Shown: positions 28,901 to 34,933 of the stretch, in pieces
Numbering within the stretch: the stretch's first letter is position 1
Layout: every line of letters starts with the position of its first letter
From: Bacillus pumilus
GTDB taxonomy: Bacteria > Bacillota > Bacilli > Bacillales > Bacillaceae
NCBI RefSeq assembly: GCF_024498355.1
Contig: NZ_CP101833.1
Span: 663,001 to 727,000, forward strand
Direction: 5' to 3'
Length of the DNA stretch: 64,000 bases
Program-made: the position numbers and the translations under genes
The notes under the pieces: model-generated
The model's input: only the letters and a program-made list of their open reading frames with translations
Told to the model about the DNA's origin: nothing
Database searches by the model: none

Positions 28901-29314
28901 GAGGATCACACGATGAAGGCAGCAAGTCATCCCGCTTCGGAAGCTTATACATGGGAAACGGTTCAAACAGATCAAACATTGCACAGCGGCTATGTGAAGG
29001 CTCTAAAGGTGCATGATGAAGAAGGTCTTTGTTCATTATTAAAGACGGAACATACGCAGGCTGATGGACTTTACGTACAGCCAACCAATGAACGTGAGGC
29101 CTTACTTTTAGACATTTGGTGTGACATTCTTCATGTGGAAAAAGTAGGAATTGACAACGACTTTTTCGATTTAGGAGGAAATTCTTTACTTGCTGTCAAA
29201 ATGGAAGTAGAGATTGAAAAGAAGGGTTGGTATGTTGATGATTTGAATTTTGCTGAAAAACACACCATTCGCGAATTAGCAAAATATATGAAGAGGGAGA
29301 ATCAGCATGCATAA
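22904..29314 (+). CDS. amiM: PKS/NRPS, AmiM-like: KS-AT-ACP-C(degenerate)-FkbH-ACP
   Basis: Residues 1-430 are a ketosynthase (C183). AT at about 530-850 has S629 in GHSIGE and HAFH (malonyl). ACP S954 is in GGHSL. No KR lies between AT and ACP, so the last keto group stays and would become the 8-hydroxyl of the isocoumarin. About 1010-1425 is a condensation domain in which HHxxxDG reads HNIVADG (1134-1140), so the second, catalytic histidine is Asn. About 1440-2020 is an FkbH-like HAD phosphatase/glyceryltransferase domain with DCDHT (D1647, D1649, T1651). A second carrier domain has S2094 in GGNSL. No thioesterase is visible. FkbH domains normally make glyceryl-ACP from a glycolytic phosphate, the precursor of hydroxymalonyl-ACP, so the C-terminal half may make the extender unit used by the first protein. 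That role is inferred. Confidence 0.85.
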   Translation: MNDTTNHYHGAEIAVIGLAGRFPGAKNVEEYWENLKKGKETISFFTEEELRREGTDEALLKNPRFVKAKGMLDDVDLFDADFFDYTPKEAAMMDPQFRLFHECVWTALEDAGYDPFEYKGQIGLYTGAGINTEWVMRALQGAAQGEDSKTLEAAVLNMRDYLATMISYKLNLKGPSMVVQTACSTSMVSIHLAVQALLSGDCHMAVAGGVSIRLPQKSGYLYQEGMIHSSDGHCRVFDNKADGTVFGDGAGAVILKNLEDAIEDGDHIYAVIKGSSINNDGNRKVGYTAPSTKGQVSAIKTALRMAEVDPESISYIEAHGTGTTLGDPIEIEALKQAFDTDKKGFCRIGSVKSNVGHLNDASGVAGFIKTVLSLKHQVIPPTIHFETPNEKIEFADSPFVVNTDLTPWGEQAAPRRAGVSSFGIGGTNAHVILEEAPNTRVAADSADDSELLLLSAKTPAALEKMTDRLADYLLQHQQHVRLADVAYTLQTGRHHFPHKRVILGSDTADMLQALNQRSKEVVKTASSQTSSRPVVFLFPGQGSQYVDMGRQLYDKYPVFKEALDQCLEQFKQHVSVDSFSILFSTEVSDDRQLINQTEYTQPLLFSIEYALAKLLIHFGIKPQAMIGHSIGEYTAAAVSGLLSVEDAIDLVSYRGQLISQLPKGSMLSIPLSEQKVLPHLTDDLSLAAVNGPELCVVSGETAAIDALAEKLEAAGHGCRKLHTSHAFHSSMMDDILPSFKEKLAEYRLNAPSIPYISNVTGTWIENEAVQDPAYWADHLRQAVRFRDGAETLLTELDPIFIEVGPGNTLSAFIRQAAKEHHQQPIPLMRHPKEEAADDRYLLGRLGDIWLQGVPVDWTKLRQHKSIQKVSLPTYPFERQRYWIEKVDTSALSSSSGVQMVVPKENKGQEIEENNQGKDAAASDIEATLKRMWKDILGIEKVERDDHFFELGGHSLNATGLISQIHKEFGVELTLTDMFNNPTIEKLQAFIEKAEKHQYFKIEPVEKKDTYPLSAAQRRTFLIHQRIGQVTSYNMPMALRCKGEIDVERFEQTFKQLIDRHETLRTTFELKDGEPVQRVHNEYQFAVEMTEAKEEELEAQIDEFIRPFDLKAAPLIRVRFVKIAADDHLLLVDMHNIVADGASMNIFIKEFTELYRGEALPELTVQYKDYAEWQDQYFRSEMFQKQQNYWKEQVGSNVPTLTMPYDFERKEQSFLGRAIKFNIEPHIVEKIEQLAERFQLTNNVILFQLYGLLLSRYADQEELIVGSLVAGRRHADIEHTIGMFTNFLPIKLDMVQDVSFTEQLAQTKQVLLDAYDHQEYPFDQMVEHLNPKTRPHRNPFFDTMLIYHNEYDPNIKIEADGLTFETHEFAKGISKLDMKMDVVREVTGELKCVLQYNLALFEHETMQAFVKHFQHLVEQAVQAPDQLLKDFTVLSEEEERLAKEKRERAEKKAPLVLTVSSTFTADPVAPYIQYWAKQFDVQLDVQFAPYGQVYQELLNERSLISQKKNGANLLLIRLEDITGPAHLSLEEKKKLASEHAGELANVLKLKTKHNLYFVGILPMSTAFKDTLQDVEQEWIAQLSEMSGVQLIDCRQLAQQYQIEEIFDEKGEQAAHLPFTEAFCGAIGTKVAREIVAWQGAPFKVAAIDCDHTLWRGVVSEDGVEGIEITPEHQMLQRFLKQKQQEGMLLVLSSRNNEEDVWRVFENHPDMILQKEDIVDWRINWESKPDHLKEMADSLNLSLSQFIFLDDDSAQCLRMNEELPEVMTLLLPANEKAIPLFTQHAWAFDRYDVTDEDRGRTMSYQAEKARQKERAESPSMEQFLKDLNLNMSVTEWGEQHLARVAQMSSRINQFRLNDQRFDEQQLRERMENEHVQGWIIEAADRFSHEGIVGAILAHHANETLKIDAWMLSCRALGKGIEQKCLTWLAEYSRQHQLSTIEFTFASTGRNQLFKSFMEEHQMQEIEGQQTYRIQVEEIGSLSDHIQIVNQLSSRQHSAGEIEDHTMKAASHPASEAYTWETVQTDQTLHSGYVKALKVHDEEGLCSLLKTEHTQADGLYVQPTNEREALLLDIWCDILHVEKVGIDNDFFDLGGNSLLAVKMEVEIEKKGWYVDDLNFAEKHTIRELAKYMKRENQHA

Positions 29315-30314
29315 AGATGTAAAAGCCATATATGACGAATCGAAAATTTTAGATGAGGCAACTCATTTATACGGGGTCCAGCGAAGTGACATCCACTTTA
29401 TCGCAGATGCAGAAAACTATGTGTATGAAATGAAAAAGGACGGAGAGTCTTTCATTTTAAAAATTACTCATACCATCCGCAGATCACCTGATTATATTTT
29501 AGGTGAAATGGAATGGCTGCATCACTTAGCGAAGGGCGGTCTTTCGGTTGCGAAACCAATTGCTTCATTAAATGGCCGTGATATCGAGCAAGTAGACGAT
29601 GGGCAAGGCGGTGCGTTTTTGCTTCGAGTCTATGAAAAAGCACCAGGCCGAAAAGTTGAAGAGGCAGACTGGAACGATGAATTATTTTATGCCCTTGGAC
29701 AATATACAGGCCGCATGCACAAGCTGACAAAAAGCTATCAGCTGTCAGACCCACGCTATAAAAGACAAGAGTGGGATGAAGAGGAGCAGCTTAAGCTGCG
29801 AAAATATGTACCAGCAGATCAGACGCTTGTGTTCGAACAAGCGGATCGATTAATGGAAAAGCTGGCAAAGCTCCCGAAAAATCAGGATACGTACGGATTG
29901 GTTCATGCGGATCTGCATCATGGAAACTTCCACTGGGATCAAGGGAAAATCACGACCTTTGATTTCGATGATATTGGATACAACTGGTTTATGAACGACA
30001 TCAGCATTTTGCTATACAATGTCTTGTGGTACCCAGTGATTCCATACGAAGACAAAGCTGCTTTTGCAGGGAACTTTATGAAGCAGTTCCTTAAAGGATA
30101 TCGTGAAGAGAATGAGCTTGGGGATGAGTGGCTCGCCTACATTCCTGACTTCCTTCGCTTACGTCACATGCTGATCTATGGTTTGCTGCATCAAGCCTTT
30201 GATTTGGCCACCCTCGGAGAAGAAGAGAAGGCTATGCTCGCTGGCTTCCGCTCCGATATTGAGCAAGCAGCACCTATTACGACGTTTGACTTTACAAAGC
30301 TAAGTCAATCTTAA
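29307..30314 (+). CDS. amiN: Amicoumacin kinase-type aminoglycoside-phosphotransferase-fold protein (AmiN/YerI)
   Basis: A 335-residue single-domain kinase of the APH/choline-kinase fold. The Brenner motif is HADLHHGN (H200, catalytic D202, N207), followed by the metal-binding stretch TFDFDDIG near 216-223; the N lobe has FILKI. Its start overlaps the stop of the last megasynthase, so it is the last gene of the biosynthetic operon and is made with it. From the literature as I remember it, AmiN phosphorylates a hydroxyl of amicoumacin and abolishes ribosome inhibition, and B. subtilis YerI is a homologue. It also sits next to sapB and opuE, where I recall yerI in B. subtilis. Likely function: cytoplasmic self-resistance. 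Confidence 0.85.
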   Translation: MHKDVKAIYDESKILDEATHLYGVQRSDIHFIADAENYVYEMKKDGESFILKITHTIRRSPDYILGEMEWLHHLAKGGLSVAKPIASLNGRDIEQVDDGQGGAFLLRVYEKAPGRKVEEADWNDELFYALGQYTGRMHKLTKSYQLSDPRYKRQEWDEEEQLKLRKYVPADQTLVFEQADRLMEKLAKLPKNQDTYGLVHADLHHGNFHWDQGKITTFDFDDIGYNWFMNDISILLYNVLWYPVIPYEDKAAFAGNFMKQFLKGYREENELGDEWLAYIPDFLRLRHMLIYGLLHQAFDLATLGEEEKAMLAGFRSDIEQAAPITTFDFTKLSQS

Positions 30315-30320
30315 AACGAA

Positions 30321-30357
30321 AATCCCCGCCTATGTGTTGAGGCGGGGATTGTTTTTT
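30321..30357. terminator. Bidirectional rho-independent terminator
   Basis: Perfect 11-bp GC-rich stem (30321-30331 with 30340-30350, AATCCCCGCCT and its complement), 8-base loop, T run on the plus strand and an A-rich flank giving a shorter T tract on the minus strand. It separates the convergent kinase and phosphatase genes. Confidence 0.93.
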
Positions 30358-31762
30358 ATGGGCGATATGCGGATGGCGATTCAATCATTTGAAACAGGTT
30401 TTTTCCTTGCTTTGTATTATCAATCCAGCCCTGAAATGCTGCTTTACCTGGCCCGTATGCATAGACAGGGACATCCTCACCTGTATGGGCAAAGGTTGTC
30501 CAGCCTGTGAAAGAACGCTGATCAAAGATACGTTGAATACTGAGTTGGATCGTACTGGCCTTCCCTGATTGTGCCGCTTTTTCTACCTGTGAGATTTCTT
30601 CTTCTGTGAGTGAGACATCAATATAGGTGTGAAGTACATCACGTACTGATTGACCACCTGCGATTTTCTTTGCCATATACACAGGCGTTTTCTTTGCAGC
30701 TAGGATGGGCGCTGGGTCCCATTTATAGCCGGTCTCACTTGTCATACCATCTGCGCCAAAAGAAAAACCGCCAGTCGCATGATCTGCTGTGATGACCACG
30801 AGGGTTTCTTGATCTTTTTTAGCGAATTGAAGTGCCGCTTGGACCGCTTTCTCAAAATCCTCCATCTCACTCATTGCTCCGACAACATCATTTTCATGTC
30901 CAGCAGAATCAATGGTACTGCCTTCAAGCAGCATAAAAAAGCCATGCTGATTGTCCTGATTTAATTGGGTCAGTGCTGCCTGCGTCATGTCTTTTAAAGT
31001 AGGCACATGCTTCGGACGGTCGATGGCTCGATCTAGCTCATCGTCCTGAAATAAGCCGAGCATTTGCTTTGATGATTGAGATGTTAAATCATCTTTCGAT
31101 CGAAGAATGGCATACCCGCTCTTCTTAAATGCTTGAACAAGATCACGGTCTTTGCGGTCAAAGTATTGCATGCCGCCACCGAGAAGGATATCGACTTTGT
31201 GCTCTCCGTTGATTTTCTCATCAAAAAAGTGGTCTGCAATTTGTTCTTTGTTTTTTCGGGAGACGTTATGTGTGCCAAAAGCAGCCGGTGTTGCATCGGT
31301 GATATCAGATGAGACGACAAAGGCTGTTTTCATTCGTGCTTCCTTTGCTGCTTCAACGACGCTTCTAAGAGGTTCTTTTTCATGATTGACGGCGATAGCA
31401 TCATTGTATGTTTTTTTTCCGGTTGCCATGGCTGTGGCTGCGGCAGCTGAATCAGTAATATTATCTCGAGGATCATCTGGATGTGTCGTCTGCATCCCGA
31501 CTAAATAAGGGTCCCAGACAGTCTGTTCTTTTGAAGAAGAATGCTTTTCCTGCTTGAATGTACGGTAGGCTTTGATCACGGGCATCCCCATCCCATCACC
31601 AACGATAAAGATGATGTTTTTTGGTGTCTTTGTTTGTTTTTTGTCTGCTGCATTCGTTGATGCGGGAGTGACATAATGTGAGGTGAAGATGACAGCTAGT
31701 GCGAATACTGCCAGAATACCAGTAAAGAGAAAAATGCGATTTTTACGATCCATTGAGCCCAT
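30356..31762 (-). CDS. Secreted alkaline phosphatase, PhoA/PhoB family
   Basis: 468 residues. An N-terminal hydrophobic segment (about 10-28) with a possible cleavage after TNA-A near 38 indicates export, or membrane anchoring if uncleaved. Metal and catalytic motifs are complete: D56 in GDGMG, nucleophile S105 in TDSAAAAT, E280 to H289 in EGSTIDSAGH, D327-H328 in TADHATGG, and H426 in AHTGED. It hydrolyses phosphate monoesters outside the membrane with zinc and magnesium. ATG at 31762 is preferred because AAGGGGAT precedes it. It has its own promoter and converges on the kinase gene. It could be an ordinary phosphate-scavenging enzyme or the enzyme that reactivates exported phospho-antibiotic; no clear Pho box was seen. 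Confidence 0.9.
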   Translation of the reverse strand: MGSMDRKNRIFLFTGILAVFALAVIFTSHYVTPASTNAADKKQTKTPKNIIFIVGDGMGMPVIKAYRTFKQEKHSSSKEQTVWDPYLVGMQTTHPDDPRDNITDSAAAATAMATGKKTYNDAIAVNHEKEPLRSVVEAAKEARMKTAFVVSSDITDATPAAFGTHNVSRKNKEQIADHFFDEKINGEHKVDILLGGGMQYFDRKDRDLVQAFKKSGYAILRSKDDLTSQSSKQMLGLFQDDELDRAIDRPKHVPTLKDMTQAALTQLNQDNQHGFFMLLEGSTIDSAGHENDVVGAMSEMEDFEKAVQAALQFAKKDQETLVVITADHATGGFSFGADGMTSETGYKWDPAPILAAKKTPVYMAKKIAGGQSVRDVLHTYIDVSLTEEEISQVEKAAQSGKASTIQLSIQRIFDQRSFTGWTTFAHTGEDVPVYAYGPGKAAFQGWIDNTKQGKNLFQMIESPSAYRP

Positions 31763-31798
31763 GAGAAATCCCCTTTTATCATTTATTTCATATTTTGT

Positions 31799-31827
31799 AT
31801 TTTATTTGAATGCGAGCTGTGGTTCAA
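31799..31827 (-). promoter_or_regulatory. Sigma-A-type promoter of the alkaline phosphatase gene
   Basis: On the minus strand TTGAAC (31827-31822), 17-base spacer, TAAAAT (31804-31799), about 35 bases upstream of the start codon. Found by eye. Confidence 0.55.
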
Positions 31828-31840
31828 CCCCTTATCCCAT

Positions 31841-31876
31841 AAAAAAGGTGATGAGACTTTTGTCTCATCACCTTTT
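31841..31876 (-). terminator. Terminator of sapB
   Basis: Long perfect hairpin: GGTGATGAGAC (31847-31857) pairs with GTCTCATCACC (31862-31872), with flanking A and T runs also pairing. On the minus strand the T run follows the stem just after the sapB stop codon. Confidence 0.9.
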
Positions 31877-32567
31877 ACACCGTATCACACTTCACGCCAA
31901 CAACGCCTTCTAGATCTTTAATATCAAAGTACACATCGGTTGTATATCGGTCTTTATGCACACGAACGCGTACTTCCATGATCGGATAGTCCTTTTCCTT
32001 TAAATCATCAATTCGAACAGAATGAATGCGAATATTGAGTGCTTTCATTTCTTTTAAAATGTCTGTCATCCGGTTTCGATCAGAAAGTGACATCCTGATG
32101 CGGATTTCTTTTTCCTGCAGGCGGATCGGCCCGATTCGCTGGAAGAGCCATGGTAAAAATTCGACACTGATCAGAATAAAGAAAAGACTGAGGAAGGCTT
32201 CTTTATAAAAACCTGCACCTGTTGCAACCCCAAGTCCTGCTGCTCCCCAGATCATCGCGGAAGTCGTGAGACCTGAGATGACATCATTGCTTTTTCGCAG
32301 AATCACACCTGCTCCAATAAAACCAACACCAGATATAATTTGCGCCGGTAACCTGAGTGGGTCCATTTGAAGCTTAGAGACTCGAGGGAAATTGTAGGCT
32401 GCATCAATGCTGATGATGGTTAATACGCAGGAGCTGACAGCAATGACAATACACGTTTTTAAGCCGAGCGGCTTTTTCTTAAGCTCGCGTTCTAGACCAA
32501 TGATCAGCCCGATTAAGGTGGCCACGGCTAATTTTAAGACAGTATCCCATTCAATTGTCCAAAACAT
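31875..32567 (-). CDS. sapB: MgtC/SapB-family inner membrane protein
   Basis: The start at 32567 (MFWTIEW) is chosen because AAAGGAGC lies seven bases upstream; a start at 32585 would put the ribosome site inside the gene. About 230 residues: four or five membrane segments in the first 150 residues, including the family signatures GLIIGLERE, GVGFIGAGVI and TTSAMIWGAAGLG, then a cytoplasmic ACT-like tail (about 155-230). The B. subtilis homologue SapB occupies the same place beside opuE; I recall mutations there altering alkaline phosphatase production during sporulation. Molecular function is unresolved; MgtC relatives act in magnesium homeostasis and ATP synthase modulation. Confidence 0.88.
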   Translation of the reverse strand: MFWTIEWDTVLKLAVATLIGLIIGLERELKKKPLGLKTCIVIAVSSCVLTIISIDAAYNFPRVSKLQMDPLRLPAQIISGVGFIGAGVILRKSNDVISGLTTSAMIWGAAGLGVATGAGFYKEAFLSLFFILISVEFLPWLFQRIGPIRLQEKEIRIRMSLSDRNRMTDILKEMKALNIRIHSVRIDDLKEKDYPIMEVRVRVHKDRYTTDVYFDIKDLEGVVGVKCDTV

Positions 32568-32690
32568 GCGTATCGCTCCTTTCACTTCATGTACGTTTCA
32601 CATCATGTATATGATCTTCTCACAGCCCATATGGCTGCACAACTTCTATTTTATTCAGATTCCAAAGAAAGAAAAGCTTTTTATTTAAAT

Positions 32691-32726
32691 GAAAAAGAGA
32701 GTCATCCGCATAAGGCAGATGACTCT
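32691..32726 (-). terminator. Terminator of opuE
   Basis: Stem AGAGTCATC (32698-32706) pairs with GATGACTCT (32718-32726). On the minus strand it is followed by CTTTTTC. It lies just downstream of the opuE stop codon. Confidence 0.85.
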
Positions 32727-32736
32727 TCATTTCTTG

Positions 32737-34218
32737 TTATTTTGTTTCGTCTTCAAGATGATTTTCCATTTTGGTAAAAAGCTTCTTAGAAGCTTTAGAC
32801 GGTTTATTCGTGAAGAGGCTGACAGTAAGAGCAGTCAAACCACTTAAAATAAATCCTGGAACCATTTCGTACAATCCAGTTGTGTTATTCAAGCCTGTTG
32901 AAATCCACACTAGGACGACAACAGCCCCCACAACCATTCCGGCTAAAGCGCCATGATGATTCATTCGCTTCCAGTATAGACACAATAAGATCACTGGTCC
33001 GAATGAAGATCCAAATCCAGCCCAAGCATAGCCGACAAGGTCAAGAATGGTATCACTTGGGTTTAGAGATAGACAAAGGGCAACAATTGCAACGACTAGT
33101 ACAGACATACGTCCAATCATCACAAGCTCTTTGTCAGAAGCCTTTCTTCTAAAGAACGTACGGTATAAATCCTCTGTCATTGCACTTGCAGTGACAAGCA
33201 GCTGAGAAGAAATTGAACTCATAATCGCAGCTAAAATGGCAGAGAGTAAAAATCCAGTAATATATGGATGAAATAACACTTTAGAAAACACAATAAAGAT
33301 AGTTTCAGGGTCTGCCAAAGTGGTGCTTGTTTCATGAACATAAGCTACACCGACTAAACCGACAGATAGTGAGCCAATGACAGACACAATCATCCAGCTC
33401 ATACCGATACGACGTGCTGGCTTTAAATCTTTTACAGTCGTAATCGCCATAAATCGAACAATAATGTGCGGCTGTCCAAAGTAACCAAGTCCCCAAGCGA
33501 GGAAGGAAATAATGCCAATGACGCTCGTTCCTCTAAAAATATCAAGCAATTTAGGGTCAATCTGTTGAATATCATGGAACGTGGCAACAGGTCCACCTAA
33601 TTGAGTAAAGGCAACGATCGGCACGAGCACTAAAGCTAAAAACATAATGGCGCCTTGAACGAAATCAGTTAAACTAACTGCCAAAAAGCCGCCGAATAGT
33701 GTATACAAAATGACAATACTAGAGGTTAAGATTAAGCCAAACATATAATGAGTTCCAAACGCTGATTCAAATAAGCGTCCGCCTGATACCATACCTGATG
33801 AGGTGTAAAGCGTAAAGAAAATCATAATGATGACTGCTGAGACAACTTTCAATAAAGTAGATGAATCTTCAAATCGTTTGTCAAAAAAGTCTGGAATGGT
33901 GATCGCATCATCAGCAACCTCTGTATACGATCGCAAGCGAGGAGCTAAGAATAAATAATTTAAGTAAGCCCCACTAATTAAACCAACAGCAAGCCATCCA
34001 GATGAAAGACCAGTTGTATACATAGCGCCTGGAAGTCCCATAAGCATCCAGCCACTCATATCAGATGCGCCAGCAGATAGAGCCGTCACATAAGGACCTA
34101 GCCCACGTCCGCCTAACATATAATCGTTTAAGTCATTTGTTTTTCTAAATGCATACCAGCCAATAGAAAGCATTCCAATAAAATAAATAGATAAAGAGAT
34201 TCCAATTTCAATACTCAT
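32737..34218 (-). CDS. opuE: Sodium/proline symporter, osmotic-stress uptake
   Basis: 493 residues of the sodium:solute symporter family (PutP/OpuE), with about 13 hydrophobic segments. Family features include LGGRGLGPYVTALSAGASD near the start, ASDMSGWMLMGLPGA, GYFGQPHI and LLVTASAMTEDLYR. It imports proline with sodium. OpuE rather than the catabolic PutP is chosen because of position between sapB and gatC and because of the sigma-B-type promoter upstream; in B. subtilis OpuE takes up proline as an osmoprotectant. The minus-strand ribosome site AAAGGTGAT precedes ATG at 34218. Confidence 0.9.
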   Translation of the reverse strand: MSIEIGISLSIYFIGMLSIGWYAFRKTNDLNDYMLGGRGLGPYVTALSAGASDMSGWMLMGLPGAMYTTGLSSGWLAVGLISGAYLNYLFLAPRLRSYTEVADDAITIPDFFDKRFEDSSTLLKVVSAVIIMIFFTLYTSSGMVSGGRLFESAFGTHYMFGLILTSSIVILYTLFGGFLAVSLTDFVQGAIMFLALVLVPIVAFTQLGGPVATFHDIQQIDPKLLDIFRGTSVIGIISFLAWGLGYFGQPHIIVRFMAITTVKDLKPARRIGMSWMIVSVIGSLSVGLVGVAYVHETSTTLADPETIFIVFSKVLFHPYITGFLLSAILAAIMSSISSQLLVTASAMTEDLYRTFFRRKASDKELVMIGRMSVLVVAIVALCLSLNPSDTILDLVGYAWAGFGSSFGPVILLCLYWKRMNHHGALAGMVVGAVVVLVWISTGLNNTTGLYEMVPGFILSGLTALTVSLFTNKPSKASKKLFTKMENHLEDETK

Positions 34219-34329
34219 GTTTCCATATCACCTTTTTCGTATTAATTTGACATCACCTCATTCAAAATATACACAGAACATCCGATTGGTCTGTCTGCTC
34301 ACTGCTATGGTTACTTAACCTATCAGAGT

Positions 34330-34356
34330 ATACCCAAGTGATCAACCTTCTTAAAC
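34330..34356 (-). promoter_or_regulatory. Sigma-B general-stress promoter of opuE
   Basis: Minus strand GTTTAA (34356-34351), 15-base spacer, GGGTAT (34335-34330): a consensus sigma-B promoter about 110 bases upstream of opuE. B. subtilis opuE is known to have both sigma-A and sigma-B promoters. Confidence 0.82.
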
Positions 34357-34404
34357 CTCTCCACTTTTATGAAAAAGTGCACGGATCGGTGATAAGCCTT
34401 TATG

Positions 34405-34418
34405 TGTAAGCGTTTACA
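34405..34418. promoter_or_regulatory. cre-like site (CcpA)
   Basis: TGTAAGCGTTTACA fits the cre consensus TGWAARCGYTWNCW at every position. It lies in the 410-bp divergent region between opuE and gatC, just upstream of the opuE sigma-B promoter. The target gene is not certain. Confidence 0.65.
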
Positions 34419-34537
34419 AAAATAAATAAAAGTAAAAATTTTCTGAAAAATAAAAGCCGCCTAATGAATATTTTAGTCACTGGTTGGATGACGATGACGG
34501 TTCAAGAGAAACAGCCTTTCACCGCACCCGCGTAAAG

Positions 34538-34567
34538 TTGCTTTAGAACAGTAAAATTTGATATGAT
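34538..34567 (+). promoter_or_regulatory. Promoter of gatCAB
   Basis: TTGCTT (34538-34543), 18-base spacer, TATGAT (34562-34567). It leads into gatC, which has a strong GGAGGTGA ribosome site at about 34615-34622. The rest of 34219-34628 holds only the opuE signals and the cre-like site; no gene is visible there. Confidence 0.55.
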
Positions 34568-34628
34568 AAAGTGTATATGACTTATGATCATGACTATCAA
34601 CACGCATCATTTTTGGAGGTGAACCTGC

Positions 34629-34919
34629 ATGTCAAGAATTTCAATAGAAGAAGTAAAGCACGTTGCGCATTTAGCACGGCTTGCCATTACAGAAGAAGAA
34701 GCTGAGATGTTTACAGAACAGCTTGATAGCATCATTTCATTTGCAGAGCAGTTAAACGAGGTAGATACGGAAAACGTTGAACCAACAACACACGTATTAA
34801 AAATGAAAAACGTCATGAGAGAAGATGTTCCGAATAAAGGTCTTTCCATTGAGGCAGTCATCAAAAACGCGCCTGATCATAAAGACGGCTATATTCGTGT
34901 GCCATCAATTTTGGACTAA
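34629..34919 (+). CDS. gatC: Glutamyl/aspartyl-tRNA amidotransferase subunit C
   Basis: 96 residues, the normal GatC length. Features: [19 protein letters not shown] at the N-terminus and a C-terminal YIRVPSILD tail. GatC bridges and stabilises GatA and GatB in the enzyme that converts Glu-tRNA(Gln) and Asp-tRNA(Asn) to Gln-tRNA(Gln) and Asn-tRNA(Asn). It is the first gene of gatCAB and lies 14 bases before gatA. Confidence 0.96.
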
Positions 34920-34933
34920 AGGAGGCCCGAGAC

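Noticed and set aside
1..29314. Trans-AT polyketide synthase
   Set aside because: Four of five modules have integral ATs with intact serine motifs; only one is degenerate.
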